DNA of 64,000 bases from Limnohabitans sp. MMS-10A-192. GTDB lineage: Bacteria; Pseudomonadota; Gammaproteobacteria; Burkholderiales; Burkholderiaceae_C. Position 1 is the stretch's first letter. Every line of letters begins with the position of its first letter. Of the stretch, positions 17,039 through 25,183 are shown in pieces. The stretch lies in the NCBI RefSeq assembly GCF_003063335.1, contig NZ_NERX01000001.1:372001-436000 (forward strand), given 5' to 3'. Position numbers and translations under genes: made by a program. The notes under the pieces were generated by a model. It was given only the letters and a program-made list of their open reading frames with translations, was not told the DNA's origin and ran no database searches.

Positions 17039-17647
17039 ATGCAATCACCAACCATCCTTGCCCTATCGGACCTATTTGCTGGCGACGTACTGCTTTGCTA
17101 CTCCGGCCAGATGAATGAAGAACACATTGAGATTCGCGGCTATTCACATGTAGCGATCTGCTTGTCAAGCCACAGGGTTTTGGAAGCAGACTCCGGCGGC
17201 GTGAGAGTATCTATGGCCAACAACCTGTTGCACTCCTTCGATCACATTGCGGTCCTGCGCGACGATCGTCTTTGGGATGCGAGCCGAATTACTTCGCTTG
17301 AGAACTTCGCTAAAGATTGCGTTGGAAAGCCATTCGACATGCGCGGAATGAGGCGGGTACCAGAAAGGAAAGAAGCGCACAGAGACGACGTTATGCGGGA
17401 GGTCGAAGACTACTTTGCGGGCATGAAGAAGCCCAGGAACATGGCCTCATTCTTCTGTTCGCAACTGATCGCCGAATCATTCATTCACGTTGGAATTATT
17501 GATGAGTCGGCGGCTGTGGTCTTGGCGCCTGCAATCACATCTCCGAGAACCATTTCGGAAGACAGGATCTACGGCCAATTCATCGGCTATCTCGTATCGC
17601 ATGCCGGATACAAGGTCCCCCACGAGGATCGGTTCAGGTGCCCATAG
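17039..17647 (+). CDS. permuted papain-like (NlpC/P60, YiiX-type) cysteine hydrolase in the defence-like island
   Basis: A 202-residue protein (TTG 16979 would give 222). GDVLLCYSG is followed by YSHVAI with H37, then LEADSGGV, and a late FFCSQLIAESF with C140. Histidine before cysteine is the order of permuted NlpC/P60 enzymes (YiiX/YaeF, peptidase C92 type), which act as amidases, peptidases or lipid/thioester hydrolases. There is no signal peptide, so it probably stays in the cytoplasm, unlike cell-wall NlpC/P60 enzymes. It follows the HNH gene by 101 bases on the same strand and shares its base composition, so it may be a third component of the system or an independent passenger. Confidence 0.65.
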   Translation: MQSPTILALSDLFAGDVLLCYSGQMNEEHIEIRGYSHVAICLSSHRVLEADSGGVRVSMANNLLHSFDHIAVLRDDRLWDASRITSLENFAKDCVGKPFDMRGMRRVPERKEAHRDDVMREVEDYFAGMKKPRNMASFFCSQLIAESFIHVGIIDESAAVVLAPAITSPRTISEDRIYGQFIGYLVSHAGYKVPHEDRFRCP

Positions 17648-18002
17648 TCCCCTCTACCAACTTGGAATTTGTTGCGAGTTGTCGCGTGCGTTTCCTAATG
17701 CAATGCCCAAGCGAAAAGTGGCTGATCTGGATCGCCCTTTCAAAGGGCTCTTCTACATCTAAGCACAGCGCAACTTGGCTGCCAGTTACCCGTCATTGGC
17801 GCAGGTCGGCAACTGGCCCGAACCGACCCATGAATAGAAGGCGAGACCTGCCGGTATCGCTGCAATCCAGTCATCCGTCTGCATTTCTCAGAGTCCAGAA
17901 ATCTGAATTGCAGCTCGCCGCCATCTATCCATATTCCCAACTCATCTAAGCAATTTCTTATCTGATTTGATTCGTTTTCATCACAAGGCCGCGTGAATAA
18001 AG
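17648..18002. other. gap after the defence-like island
   Basis: No gene is convincing here. Open frames of 88-103 codons on both strands show no recognisable domain and atypical codon use. A compact palindrome GCCCTTTCAAAGGGC at 17734-17748 may be a weak terminator for the island. From about 17940 to 17990 the sequence is AT-rich and probably carries the promoter of the importer operon that begins at 18033. Confidence 0.4.
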
Positions 18003-18029
18003 TCACTCCATCGCATAAACATGGAGTGA
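18003..18029 (+). promoter_or_regulatory. hairpin sequestering the ribosome site of the second importer operon
   Basis: TCACTCCAT at 18003-18011 pairs perfectly with ATGGAGTGA at 18021-18029 (9 bp, 9-base loop). The right arm contains the GGAG Shine-Dalgarno of the gene starting at 18033, so folding would block translation. It could equally be an operator palindrome. The structure is seen directly; its function is inferred. Confidence 0.5.
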
Positions 18030-18032
18030 GTG

Positions 18033-19109
18033 ATGAACCGACGAATTGCCCTTGGGGCGTTGACTTTGGCCCTGTTGGGGGCCGCTGTGGTGCAGGCAGA
18101 AGTTGCCAAATCAGAGGGGCCTGCCGTGATCCGCATTGGCGTGGCCACCGGGGGCGTGGGCAACCCCATTCGACATGGCGGCACCAGCACTGCGCTGGCT
18201 TATGCCGACAAGGCGATTGAAGAGGAGTTCCGCAAGGACAGCATCAAGGTCGAGTGGATTTTCTTCAAGGGTGCAGGCCCCGCTGTGAACGAGGCGCTGG
18301 TCAACAAGCAGTTGGACTTTGCATGGCAGGGCGATTTGCCTTCCATCGTGCACCGCGTGGCGGGCGTCAAGACCAAGATCATCTTGGGCAGTGGCGTGCG
18401 CACGGGCTTGTATCTGGGCGTGGTGCCGGGCTCGGGCATTCAACGCATTGAAGATTTGCGGGGAAAAAAGGTGGCGGTGTTCAAGGGTACCAATTTGCAT
18501 TTGGCGGCGGTGCGAGCGCTGGCCGATCACGGACTGAAAGAAAAAGACGTCAAGCTGATCAACCTGGATTTTGCGGCCACCAATGCGGCGCTGGCTTCGC
18601 GTGACATCGATGCCGCGTTTTCGTATGTGGGTTTGTTTGATCTGCGCGATCGGGGGCTCACGCAGATCGTCTGGTCGGCGCACGAAGACAACTTCAAGTA
18701 CACCCGCCAGACGGCGCTGCTGGTCACCGATGACTTTGCTGCCAAATACCCCAAGGCCGTGGGCCGCGTGGTCAAGGTGGTGGTCAAAACCGCGCACCAA
18801 TATTCGGATGAAAACCGCCGCAACGAACTTTTTGAGGCCTGGGGCAAAACCGAGTACCCCGAGAAAATCTGGCGCGAAGACTTCATTGGCCAGCCGCTGC
18901 GCGTGCGCCAGTCGCCGTTGCTTGATCCGTTTTTGGTGGCCCGTTACAAAGATGCGGCCAACGAGGCCTTTGACCTGAAGCTGACCCGGGGCAAGCCCGA
19001 AATCGACAGCTGGTTTGACCGCAACTACCTAAACGCCGCGCTCAAAGAGTTGAAGCTTGAAGGTTACTGGCCCGCCTATGCGGCCAATGGCCAGCAGGTC
19101 GGTCGTTGA
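18033..19109 (+). CDS. ABC transporter substrate-binding protein, SsuA/TauA/AtsR-like
   Basis: A 358-residue periplasmic binding protein with a signal peptide ending at VQAE. IRIGVATGGVGNP, KQLDFAWQGDLPSIVHRVAG, GVVPGSGIQRIEDLRGKKVAV (in parts) and KGTNLHLAAVRAL are the shape of the sulfonate/nitrate/taurine family, and GGVGNP with the long C-terminus is unlike classical SsuA. It heads an operon with two permeases and an ATPase. Sulfonates or sulfate esters are likely substrates given the sulfur genes on both sides. ATG 18033 was chosen after GGAG; a GTG at 18030 is adjacent. Confidence 0.82.
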   Translation: MNRRIALGALTLALLGAAVVQAEVAKSEGPAVIRIGVATGGVGNPIRHGGTSTALAYADKAIEEEFRKDSIKVEWIFFKGAGPAVNEALVNKQLDFAWQGDLPSIVHRVAGVKTKIILGSGVRTGLYLGVVPGSGIQRIEDLRGKKVAVFKGTNLHLAAVRALADHGLKEKDVKLINLDFAATNAALASRDIDAAFSYVGLFDLRDRGLTQIVWSAHEDNFKYTRQTALLVTDDFAAKYPKAVGRVVKVVVKTAHQYSDENRRNELFEAWGKTEYPEKIWREDFIGQPLRVRQSPLLDPFLVARYKDAANEAFDLKLTRGKPEIDSWFDRNYLNAALKELKLEGYWPAYAANGQQVGR

Positions 19110-19121
19110 GCGGGGTGGTTC

Positions 19122-20018
19122 ATGCCTGCTGTTTTGAATCTGGTGCTGTCGGCGACTTTGCCTGCGCCCTTGGCCCCGTCGCCTGAGCTGGCTCAGACAC
19201 ACAAGCCTGCGCGCAAACAGCCTCATCCTCGTGGCGCTGTTGCATGGCAGGGTCTGCTGTCCTGGGCTGCCGACTGGCTCCTGGCTTGGGTGGTTCCCTT
19301 GCTCTTGCTGGCTTTGTGGGCGCTGAGCAGCCATTACGAATGGATTGCCTTGCAGGTGCTGCCCAGCCCGCAGCAAGTGTGGACCACGCTGGTAGACCTG
19401 ACCCTTTCGGGCGAGTTGTTGGACAACCTGCAGATCAGCGCGGTGCGCGTGCTGTATGGCTTTGGCATTGGCGCGTCGGTGGGTTTGGCGCTGGGCGTGG
19501 GGCTGGGTTTGTCGCGCAGCTTCAACGCCTATGTGTTCCCGCTGTTCAAAGCCATCAGCCAGGTGCCGGTGATGGGATGGTTGCCGCTGCTCATGCTGCT
19601 GGTGGGCATTGACGAGGCGCTCAAGTTTTTGCTGATCGCCAAGGCGGCGCTGGTGCCGGTGGCGGTCAACACCTGCCAGGGCATTCAGGGCGTGGCCAAC
19701 GCGCATGTGGAGGTGGCCAGGGTGTTTCGCTTCACGCGCTGGCAGTTGCTGAGCAAGGTGGTGTTCCCGGCCGCCACAGCGCAAATCTGGAACGGTCTGC
19801 GCTACGGCTTCACGCATGCCTGGCTGGCCCTGGTGGTGGTGGAGTTGCTGGCCTCGTCCGAGGGCATCGGTTTCATGATCGTCTATGGCCGCCAGTTGTT
19901 CCAGCTCGACATCGTGTTGGCCGCCGTGGTGGTGGTGGGTGTGTTGGGCTACCTGATCGACAAGCTGCTGGGCGCGGCTGAGTCGTACCTGCTGCGCTGG
20001 CGTAAGCCGGGTTTGTGA
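19122..20018 (+). CDS. ABC transporter permease 1 (SsuC/TauC/AtsB-like)
   Basis: A 298-residue inner-membrane permease with a cytoplasmic tail of about 50 residues, then about six hydrophobic segments. The coupling loop VEVARVFRFTRWQLLSKVVF (about residues 195-214) is the BPD_transp_1 EAA motif. It lies 12 bases after the binding-protein gene. A second, different permease follows directly, so the channel is probably a heterodimer, unlike the SsuC homodimer. Confidence 0.87.
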   Translation: MPAVLNLVLSATLPAPLAPSPELAQTHKPARKQPHPRGAVAWQGLLSWAADWLLAWVVPLLLLALWALSSHYEWIALQVLPSPQQVWTTLVDLTLSGELLDNLQISAVRVLYGFGIGASVGLALGVGLGLSRSFNAYVFPLFKAISQVPVMGWLPLLMLLVGIDEALKFLLIAKAALVPVAVNTCQGIQGVANAHVEVARVFRFTRWQLLSKVVFPAATAQIWNGLRYGFTHAWLALVVVELLASSEGIGFMIVYGRQLFQLDIVLAAVVVVGVLGYLIDKLLGAAESYLLRWRKPGL

Positions 20019-20021
20019 GGC

Positions 20022-20819
20022 ATGGTCATGTCTGTTTTGAAATCAACTTCTTGGTCATTGGGCCGTGGGCGTGGGGCCGTGCTGCCGCTGCTCTTGCTGG
20101 GTGTGTGGTGGCTGGCGGTGGACCGCCAATGGTCCACATCGCCAATCCTGGTGTCGCCATTGGCGGTGTGGGACCGCGCTGTGCTGCAGGTCAGCAGCGG
20201 CGAGCTGTGGGACGCGCTGTCGGCCAGCTTGTGGCGCAACGCGCAGGGCTTTGTGATCGGCACGCTGGCGGGTCTGTTGTTTGGCTCACTGCTGGGTGGC
20301 TCGCGCTGGTTTGAAAAGCTGCTGGGCCCGAGCTTTCACACACTAAAACAGATTTCTCTGTTCGCGTGGATTCCGCTTTTGTCGGTGTGGTTTGGCCTGG
20401 GCGACAGCGCCAAGATCGCTTTCATCGCGCTGGCGGCGTTCTTTCCGGTGGTGCTCAACACCTTTGAGGGTTTTCGCAGCGTGCCGCGTGAGCTGATCGA
20501 GGTGGCGCGGGTGTTTGCCTTCACGCCGCTGCAACTCTGGCGGCGCGTGGTCTTGCCTGCGGCGGCGCCGTCCATCTTCACCGGCATTCACCTGTCGCTG
20601 ATCTACACCTGGCTGGCCACGCTGGGGGCCGAATACCTGCTGGTGTCGGGCAAGGGCATTGGCAACACCCTGATCGACGGGCGCGAGCACTTCTGGATGG
20701 ACCTGGTGTTGTTTGGTGTGCTGGTGATCGGCGCGGTGGGCTATGTGCTCAACCACGCGCTGTCGCTGATTGAAAAACGTTTGTTGGCATGGCGTCAAAA
20801 GACCATTGCCCAGTATTGA
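20022..20819 (+). CDS. ABC transporter permease 2 (SsuC/TauC/AtsB-like)
   Basis: A 265-residue permease with about six hydrophobic segments and an EAA loop at RELIEVARVFAFTPLQLWRR. It starts 3 bases after permease 1 (ATG 20028 is also in frame). The two permeases resemble the two halves of the fused sulfate-ester permease AtsB known in Pseudomonas; that comparison is inference from architecture. Confidence 0.87.
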   Translation: MVMSVLKSTSWSLGRGRGAVLPLLLLGVWWLAVDRQWSTSPILVSPLAVWDRAVLQVSSGELWDALSASLWRNAQGFVIGTLAGLLFGSLLGGSRWFEKLLGPSFHTLKQISLFAWIPLLSVWFGLGDSAKIAFIALAAFFPVVLNTFEGFRSVPRELIEVARVFAFTPLQLWRRVVLPAAAPSIFTGIHLSLIYTWLATLGAEYLLVSGKGIGNTLIDGREHFWMDLVLFGVLVIGAVGYVLNHALSLIEKRLLAWRQKTIAQY

Positions 20820-20832
20820 AGAAAGACGATCC

Positions 20833-21669
20833 ATGGCACACGCCGGAACTTTGGCCATTGAAGGCCTTTACAAAAACTACCAGGTCAAGGGCGAAACCCT
20901 GCCCGTGTTGCAAGACATCAACCTGAGCATCGCGCCGGGCGAGTTTGTCAGCATTGTGGGCACCAGCGGCTGCGGCAAGAGCACGCTGCTGCGCCTGATC
21001 ATCGGGCTCGAAGAAGGCTACGACGGCCAGATTGCCCTCGACGGTCAGCGCGTCAAAGGCACCAGCTTGCAGCGCGGCATCGTGTTCCAGGAGCACCGCC
21101 TGTTCCCCTGGCTCACGGTGGAAGAAAACATTGGTCTGGGCCTGCTGAACTCTGACCTGGCCGAGGGCCAGCGCCACCAGGCCGTGCGTGAACACATCGC
21201 GCTGGTGGGCTTGCAGGGCTTTGAAAAAGCCTACCCCTACCAGCTGTCGGGCGGCATGTCGCAGCGCGTGGCGATTGCGCGTGCGCTGGTCAATCGGCCC
21301 GAAATCCTGTTGCTCGATGAGCCTTTTGGCGCACTGGACGCGATGACACGCGCCCACCTGCAGCAAGAGCTCAAGCGCATTTGGCAGAGCGAGGGCATCA
21401 CCATGATTTTGGTGACGCACGACGTGGAAGAAGCCGTGTACCTGGGCGACCGTGTGGTGGTGATGGAGCCGCGCCCCGGGCGCATCCGCCGCACCATCCC
21501 GGTAAAGCTGCCACACCCCCGTGACCGCGCCAGTTATGCCTTTGCGCAAGTCAAAGACCGCGTGCTGGCCGAGTTTGCCGAGCACACGAGCGCCGAACTG
21601 GCCGAGTCGCCGCTGCGCGAGCCCTTGCCCGAGCAGACCGCCATCCATGCGTGGCAGTTCGCTGTTTGA
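20833..21669 (+). CDS. ABC transporter ATP-binding protein (SsuB/TauB/AtsC-like)
   Basis: A 278-residue ABC ATPase: Walker A GTSGCGKST, Q-loop VFQEHRLFPW, signature LSGGMSQRVAIARAL, Walker [14 protein letters not shown] and switch H in VTHDVEEAV. PRPGRI after the switch is typical of the nitrate/sulfonate/taurine group. It closes the four-gene importer operon and is followed by a pair of family-A palindromic repeats before a convergent gene. Confidence 0.92.
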   Translation: MAHAGTLAIEGLYKNYQVKGETLPVLQDINLSIAPGEFVSIVGTSGCGKSTLLRLIIGLEEGYDGQIALDGQRVKGTSLQRGIVFQEHRLFPWLTVEENIGLGLLNSDLAEGQRHQAVREHIALVGLQGFEKAYPYQLSGGMSQRVAIARALVNRPEILLLDEPFGALDAMTRAHLQQELKRIWQSEGITMILVTHDVEEAVYLGDRVVVMEPRPGRIRRTIPVKLPHPRDRASYAFAQVKDRVLAEFAEHTSAELAESPLREPLPEQTAIHAWQFAV

Positions 21670-21681
21670 TTGGTGTGCCCG

Positions 21682-21793
21682 GTAGGTCGGCACCTTCAGG
21701 TCCGACGTTGTGGGCTTGGCGCAGGTCCATGTCGGGGCTGAAGCCGCTGACCTACCAATGCCTTTTGCGCTGGTCGGGCCTTCTGGTCCGACA
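21682..21793. repeat. family-A palindromic repeats between convergent genes
   Basis: GTAGGTCGG..GTCCGAC at 21682-21706 and its imperfect inverse at 21730-21755 (20 of 25 pairs) form a long hairpin with a 23-base loop. A third related block, GGTCGGGCC..GTCCGACA, lies at 21772-21793 and is itself palindromic. They fill the space between the importer operon (plus) and the CoA-transferase gene (minus) and may act as a bidirectional terminator. Confidence 0.7.
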
Positions 21794-21841
21794 TGGGCGA
21801 GATCGGCGCTAGATTGTTCGGGCGGAAGGCACCGGTCCATC

Positions 21842-23356
21842 TCACATCTGCCCCGTCTTCAAATACCGGCTGTGCCAGCTCAGTGCTTCGTCCAGCAGGT
21901 GTGGTGTGTGCAGGCCCGCGCCGCTGTGCTTGGCTCGGTCCATGTAGTCCCGCAGTTGCGGCCTGAAGCTGGGGTGGGCACAGCGTTCCACGATCAGCTG
22001 TGCGCGTTGCGTGGGGGCCAGGCCGCGCAGGTCGGCCAAGCCTTGTTCGGTCACGATGACTTGCACATCGTGTTCGGTGTGGTCGTGGTGCGAGACCATG
22101 GGCACGATGCTGGAAATTTGGCCGCCCTTGGCCACGGAAGGGCTCATGAAAATCGACAGGTAGGCATTGCGCGCAAAGTCGCCCGAGCCGCCAATGCCGT
22201 TCATGATGCCCGAGCCCATGGTGTGGGTGGAGTTGACGTTGCCGTAGAGGTCGGCCTCGATCATGGCGTTCATGGCGATCAAGCCCAGGCGGCGAATCAG
22301 CTCGGGGTGGTTGCTGATTTCTTCCGGGCGCAGCACGATGCGCTGGCGGTAAAAGTCGATGTTCGCGTTGAACTCGGCCAAGGCAGCCGGGCTGAGCGAC
22401 AAGGCCGTGGCCGATGCAAAGACCAGCTTGCCCGAGCGCAGCATGTCCAGCATGCCGTCTTGCAGCACTTCGGTGTAAGCGGTGAGGTTTTTGAATGGGC
22501 CTTTGTTGAGCCCGGCCAGCACCGCGTTGGCCGTGTTGCCCACCCCCGATTGCAGCGGCAGCAACTCTGGCGGCAGGCGACCAGCTTTGACTTCGTGTTG
22601 CAGAAAGTCAATCAGGTGCCCGGCGATTTGGGCCGACACCTCATTGGGGGCATCAAAGGGCGAGTTGCGGTCCGGGTGATCGGTGATGACCACAGCAACC
22701 ACCTTGGACACATCGCAGTGCAGGTAGGGCGTGCCGATGCGGTCACTGGGGTGGGTCAGGGCAATCGGCTGGCGGTGCGGCGGCATGGCCGTGTCGCGCT
22801 CAATGTCGTGCATGCCTTCGAGTGCCGGGTTCTGGTGCAGGTTGACTTCCAAAATGATGCGCTGGGCCTGGTCCAGCCAAGTTGGGTTGTTGCCCACCGA
22901 GGTGGACGGGATCAAACGCCCATCGGGCAGGATGCCGACCACTTCGACCACGGCCACATCCAGTGGGCCCAGAAAGCCCGCTCGGGCCATGGGCGCCACA
23001 TGCGAGAGGTGCATGTCGGTGTAGCGCATTTGCCCGGCATTGATCAGCTGACGGCACGCAGGGTCGGACTGGTAGGGCAGCCGCATCTGGATGCCATGCG
23101 CCTTGGCCAGAACGCCGTCCAATTCGGGGGCGGTCGAGGCGCCGGTCCACAAGTTGATGCTGGCCTGGGTTTGCCCCGCTGCGTGCAGGGCCGCCAGGCG
23201 CTCGGCCAGGGCTTGCGGCACGGCTTTGGGGTAGCCCGCGCCGGTGAAGCCGCTCATGCCCACATTGACCCCGATCGGAATCAGCCGGGCCGCTTCGGCG
23301 GCAGACATGACCAAGGCGTGGAGGGCGGCAAGCTGGATGCGGTCAAGAAAGCTCAT
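21842..23356 (-). CDS. acetyl-CoA hydrolase/transferase family protein (succinyl-CoA:acetate CoA-transferase-like)
   Basis: A 504-residue cytoplasmic enzyme of the Ach1/CatI/ScpC family, of normal length. Visible hallmarks are IPIGVNVGMSGFTGAGYPKA near residues 22-41, GIMNGIGGSGDFARNAYLS, SIVPMVSHHDHTEHDVQVIV and VTEQGLADLRGLAPTQRA. Members swap CoA between acetate and succinate or propionate, or hydrolyse acetyl-CoA; the sequence alone does not decide. The start MSFLDRI at 23356 was chosen for family length over a 46-codon upstream extension. It is a single gene, convergent with the importer operon. Confidence 0.88.
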   Translation of the reverse strand: MSFLDRIQLAALHALVMSAAEAARLIPIGVNVGMSGFTGAGYPKAVPQALAERLAALHAAGQTQASINLWTGASTAPELDGVLAKAHGIQMRLPYQSDPACRQLINAGQMRYTDMHLSHVAPMARAGFLGPLDVAVVEVVGILPDGRLIPSTSVGNNPTWLDQAQRIILEVNLHQNPALEGMHDIERDTAMPPHRQPIALTHPSDRIGTPYLHCDVSKVVAVVITDHPDRNSPFDAPNEVSAQIAGHLIDFLQHEVKAGRLPPELLPLQSGVGNTANAVLAGLNKGPFKNLTAYTEVLQDGMLDMLRSGKLVFASATALSLSPAALAEFNANIDFYRQRIVLRPEEISNHPELIRRLGLIAMNAMIEADLYGNVNSTHTMGSGIMNGIGGSGDFARNAYLSIFMSPSVAKGGQISSIVPMVSHHDHTEHDVQVIVTEQGLADLRGLAPTQRAQLIVERCAHPSFRPQLRDYMDRAKHSGAGLHTPHLLDEALSWHSRYLKTGQM

Positions 23357-23609
23357 GAGGATTCCGAAGATGGTTGCGTGGCCAAGCTTGGCCAGCACCC
23401 TGGTGCTCAGTTTGAACAGGCCACAAAGTCTATCAGTCGCCTGACAAATCAACGGGTTAACCCTTGGTTTTGCGGCGTCTGGCGTGAGTGCCACTGCACA
23501 GGGCGGCGCAAGGCGTGTGGGGTGATGTTTTCTTTATGTTGAATAACGAATAAGCAAACTACAAATGATTCGTTTGTGATTGAACGCAATCCACCCACAA
23601 TCGCGCCCT

Positions 23610-24182
23610 ATGTCTTCACAACCCACCATCGTCATCGTGCCCGGTTGGCGCGATTCGGGCCCCGGCCACTGGCAAAGCCTGTGGGCCGATGCCCTGCCGG
23701 GCGCGGTGCGTGTGGTCCAGGACGACTGGATCACGCCGGTGCGCACCGCCTGGGTGGCGTCGATTGCCCGCACCATCCTGGCCCAGCCAGGGCCGGTGGT
23801 GGTCGTGGCGCACAGCCTGGGCTGCATTGCCACCACCCATTTGCCGCCCGAGGCGGCCCAACGCATTCAAGGCGCTTTGCTGGTGGCCCCGGCCGACCCC
23901 GAGCGCCGGGGGGTGTTGGCGGACTTTGCGCCCGTGCCTTACCAGCCTTTGCCCTACCGCAGCATCGTGGTGGCCAGCAGCAACGACCCGTTTTGCCCCG
24001 TGCGCACTGCAGGCGCCTATGCCCGGTCTTGGGGCAGCGAGGTGGTGCGGCTGCAAAACGCAGGGCACATCAACATCGAGTCGGGCTTTGGCGAATGGCC
24101 TTTGGGCCTGGCGCTTTTGCAATCCTTGACCGCATCGCTCTCGTGGAGCGGTACCCCTGAATCTCAATTGGAAACAGCATGA
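23610..24182 (+). CDS. small serine hydrolase, RBBP9/YdeN family
   Basis: A 190-residue alpha/beta hydrolase. The oxyanion/N-terminal motif PGWRDSGPGHWQ, nucleophile S69 in AHSLGC, acid D126 in SSNDPF and H153 in GHIN give the full triad of the RBBP9/YdeN family, whose natural substrates are mostly unknown. The gene end overlaps the sulfate-binding-protein gene (ATGA), implying translational coupling with sulfate uptake. The start at 23610 gives MSSQPTIVIVPGW, normal for the family; there is no clear ribosome site. Confidence 0.85.
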   Translation: MSSQPTIVIVPGWRDSGPGHWQSLWADALPGAVRVVQDDWITPVRTAWVASIARTILAQPGPVVVVAHSLGCIATTHLPPEAAQRIQGALLVAPADPERRGVLADFAPVPYQPLPYRSIVVASSNDPFCPVRTAGAYARSWGSEVVRLQNAGHINIESGFGEWPLGLALLQSLTASLSWSGTPESQLETA

Positions 24183-25171
24183 AAAAACTCACACACATCG
24201 CATTGGCCACCACCTTGGCCCTGTCGGGCCTGAGCGCCAGCGCCCAGACCTTGCTCAATGCCTCTTATGACGTGGCGCGTGAGTTCTACAAGGACTACAA
24301 CGCGGCCTTTGTGGCGAACTACAAAAAGACCACCGGCAAAGACATCAAGATCGACCAGGCCCACGGCGGCTCCAGTGCGCAAGCGCGTGCCGTCAACGAT
24401 GGTTTGGATGCCGATGTGGTGACCATGAACACCACCACCGATGTGGACTTTTTGGCCAGCACCGGTGTGGTGGCCAAGGATTGGCAAAAGCGTTTTTCCA
24501 ACAACGCCTCGCCCACCACATCGACCATGCTGTTCCTCACGCGCAACGGCAACCCCAAAAACATCAAGGACTGGGACGACCTTACCAAGCCCGGCATCCA
24601 GGTGATCGTGGTCAACCCCAAGACCGGCGGCAATGGCCGCATGGCGTATTTGGCCGCTTGGGGCTACGCCAAGAAGAAGGGCGCCAGCGATGCGCAAGCC
24701 GCCGAGTTTGTGGGCAAGCTCTACAAGAACGTGCCGGTGCTGGCCAAGGGCGGGCGTGACGCGACCACCATCTTCTTGCAGCGCAACATCGGCGATGTGC
24801 TGGTGACGTTTGAGTCGGAAGTGGTCTCGGTGGACAACGAATTTGGCGCGGGCAAGGTCGATGCGGTGCACCCCTCGATCAGCATCGTGGCCGAAAACCC
24901 CGTGGCGGTGGTGGAGCGCACCGTGGCCAAAAAAGGCACGGCCGATCTGGCCAAGGCTTACTTGAACTACCTGTACTCGGACGAAGCGCAGGAGATCGCC
25001 GCCAAGCATGCCTTGCGTCCGCGCAACCCGGCCATCTTGAAAAAGTACGCCAGCACCTTCAAGCCGATCCAGCTGTTCACCGTGCAAGAGTTGTTTGGCT
25101 CTTTGGGCGAAGCGCAAAAAGTCCACTTCAACGATGGCGGTCAGTTCGACAAGCTGTACACCGTCAAATAA
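24179..25171 (+). CDS. sbp: periplasmic sulfate-binding protein of the CysTWA importer
   Basis: A 330-residue Sbp-family protein with a signal peptide ending at SASAQ. Hallmarks: LLNASYDVAREFY, DQAHGGSSAQARAVNDGLDA (HGGSSAQAR core), GNPKNIKDWDDL and NPKTGGNGRMAYLAAWGY. It delivers sulfate to CysT/CysW encoded next. It is a diverged paralogue of the protein at 1857-2861: the ligand loop reads HGGSSAQAR here and HGGSGKQAR there. The start overlaps the hydrolase stop. Confidence 0.94.
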   Translation: MKKLTHIALATTLALSGLSASAQTLLNASYDVAREFYKDYNAAFVANYKKTTGKDIKIDQAHGGSSAQARAVNDGLDADVVTMNTTTDVDFLASTGVVAKDWQKRFSNNASPTTSTMLFLTRNGNPKNIKDWDDLTKPGIQVIVVNPKTGGNGRMAYLAAWGYAKKKGASDAQAAEFVGKLYKNVPVLAKGGRDATTIFLQRNIGDVLVTFESEVVSVDNEFGAGKVDAVHPSISIVAENPVAVVERTVAKKGTADLAKAYLNYLYSDEAQEIAAKHALRPRNPAILKKYASTFKPIQLFTVQELFGSLGEAQKVHFNDGGQFDKLYTVK

Positions 25172-25183
25172 GTCTTTCCATCC

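Noticed and set aside
17638-18006. Overlapping frames on both strands (about 103 and 88 codons) after the defence-like island.
   Set aside because: No recognisable domain or ribosome site; both overlap each other on opposite strands.
21710-23542. A 610-codon plus-strand frame.
   Set aside because: It is antisense to the acetyl-CoA hydrolase/transferase-family gene, whose minus-strand protein carries clear family motifs; the plus frame is low-complexity and reflects GC-rich codon structure.
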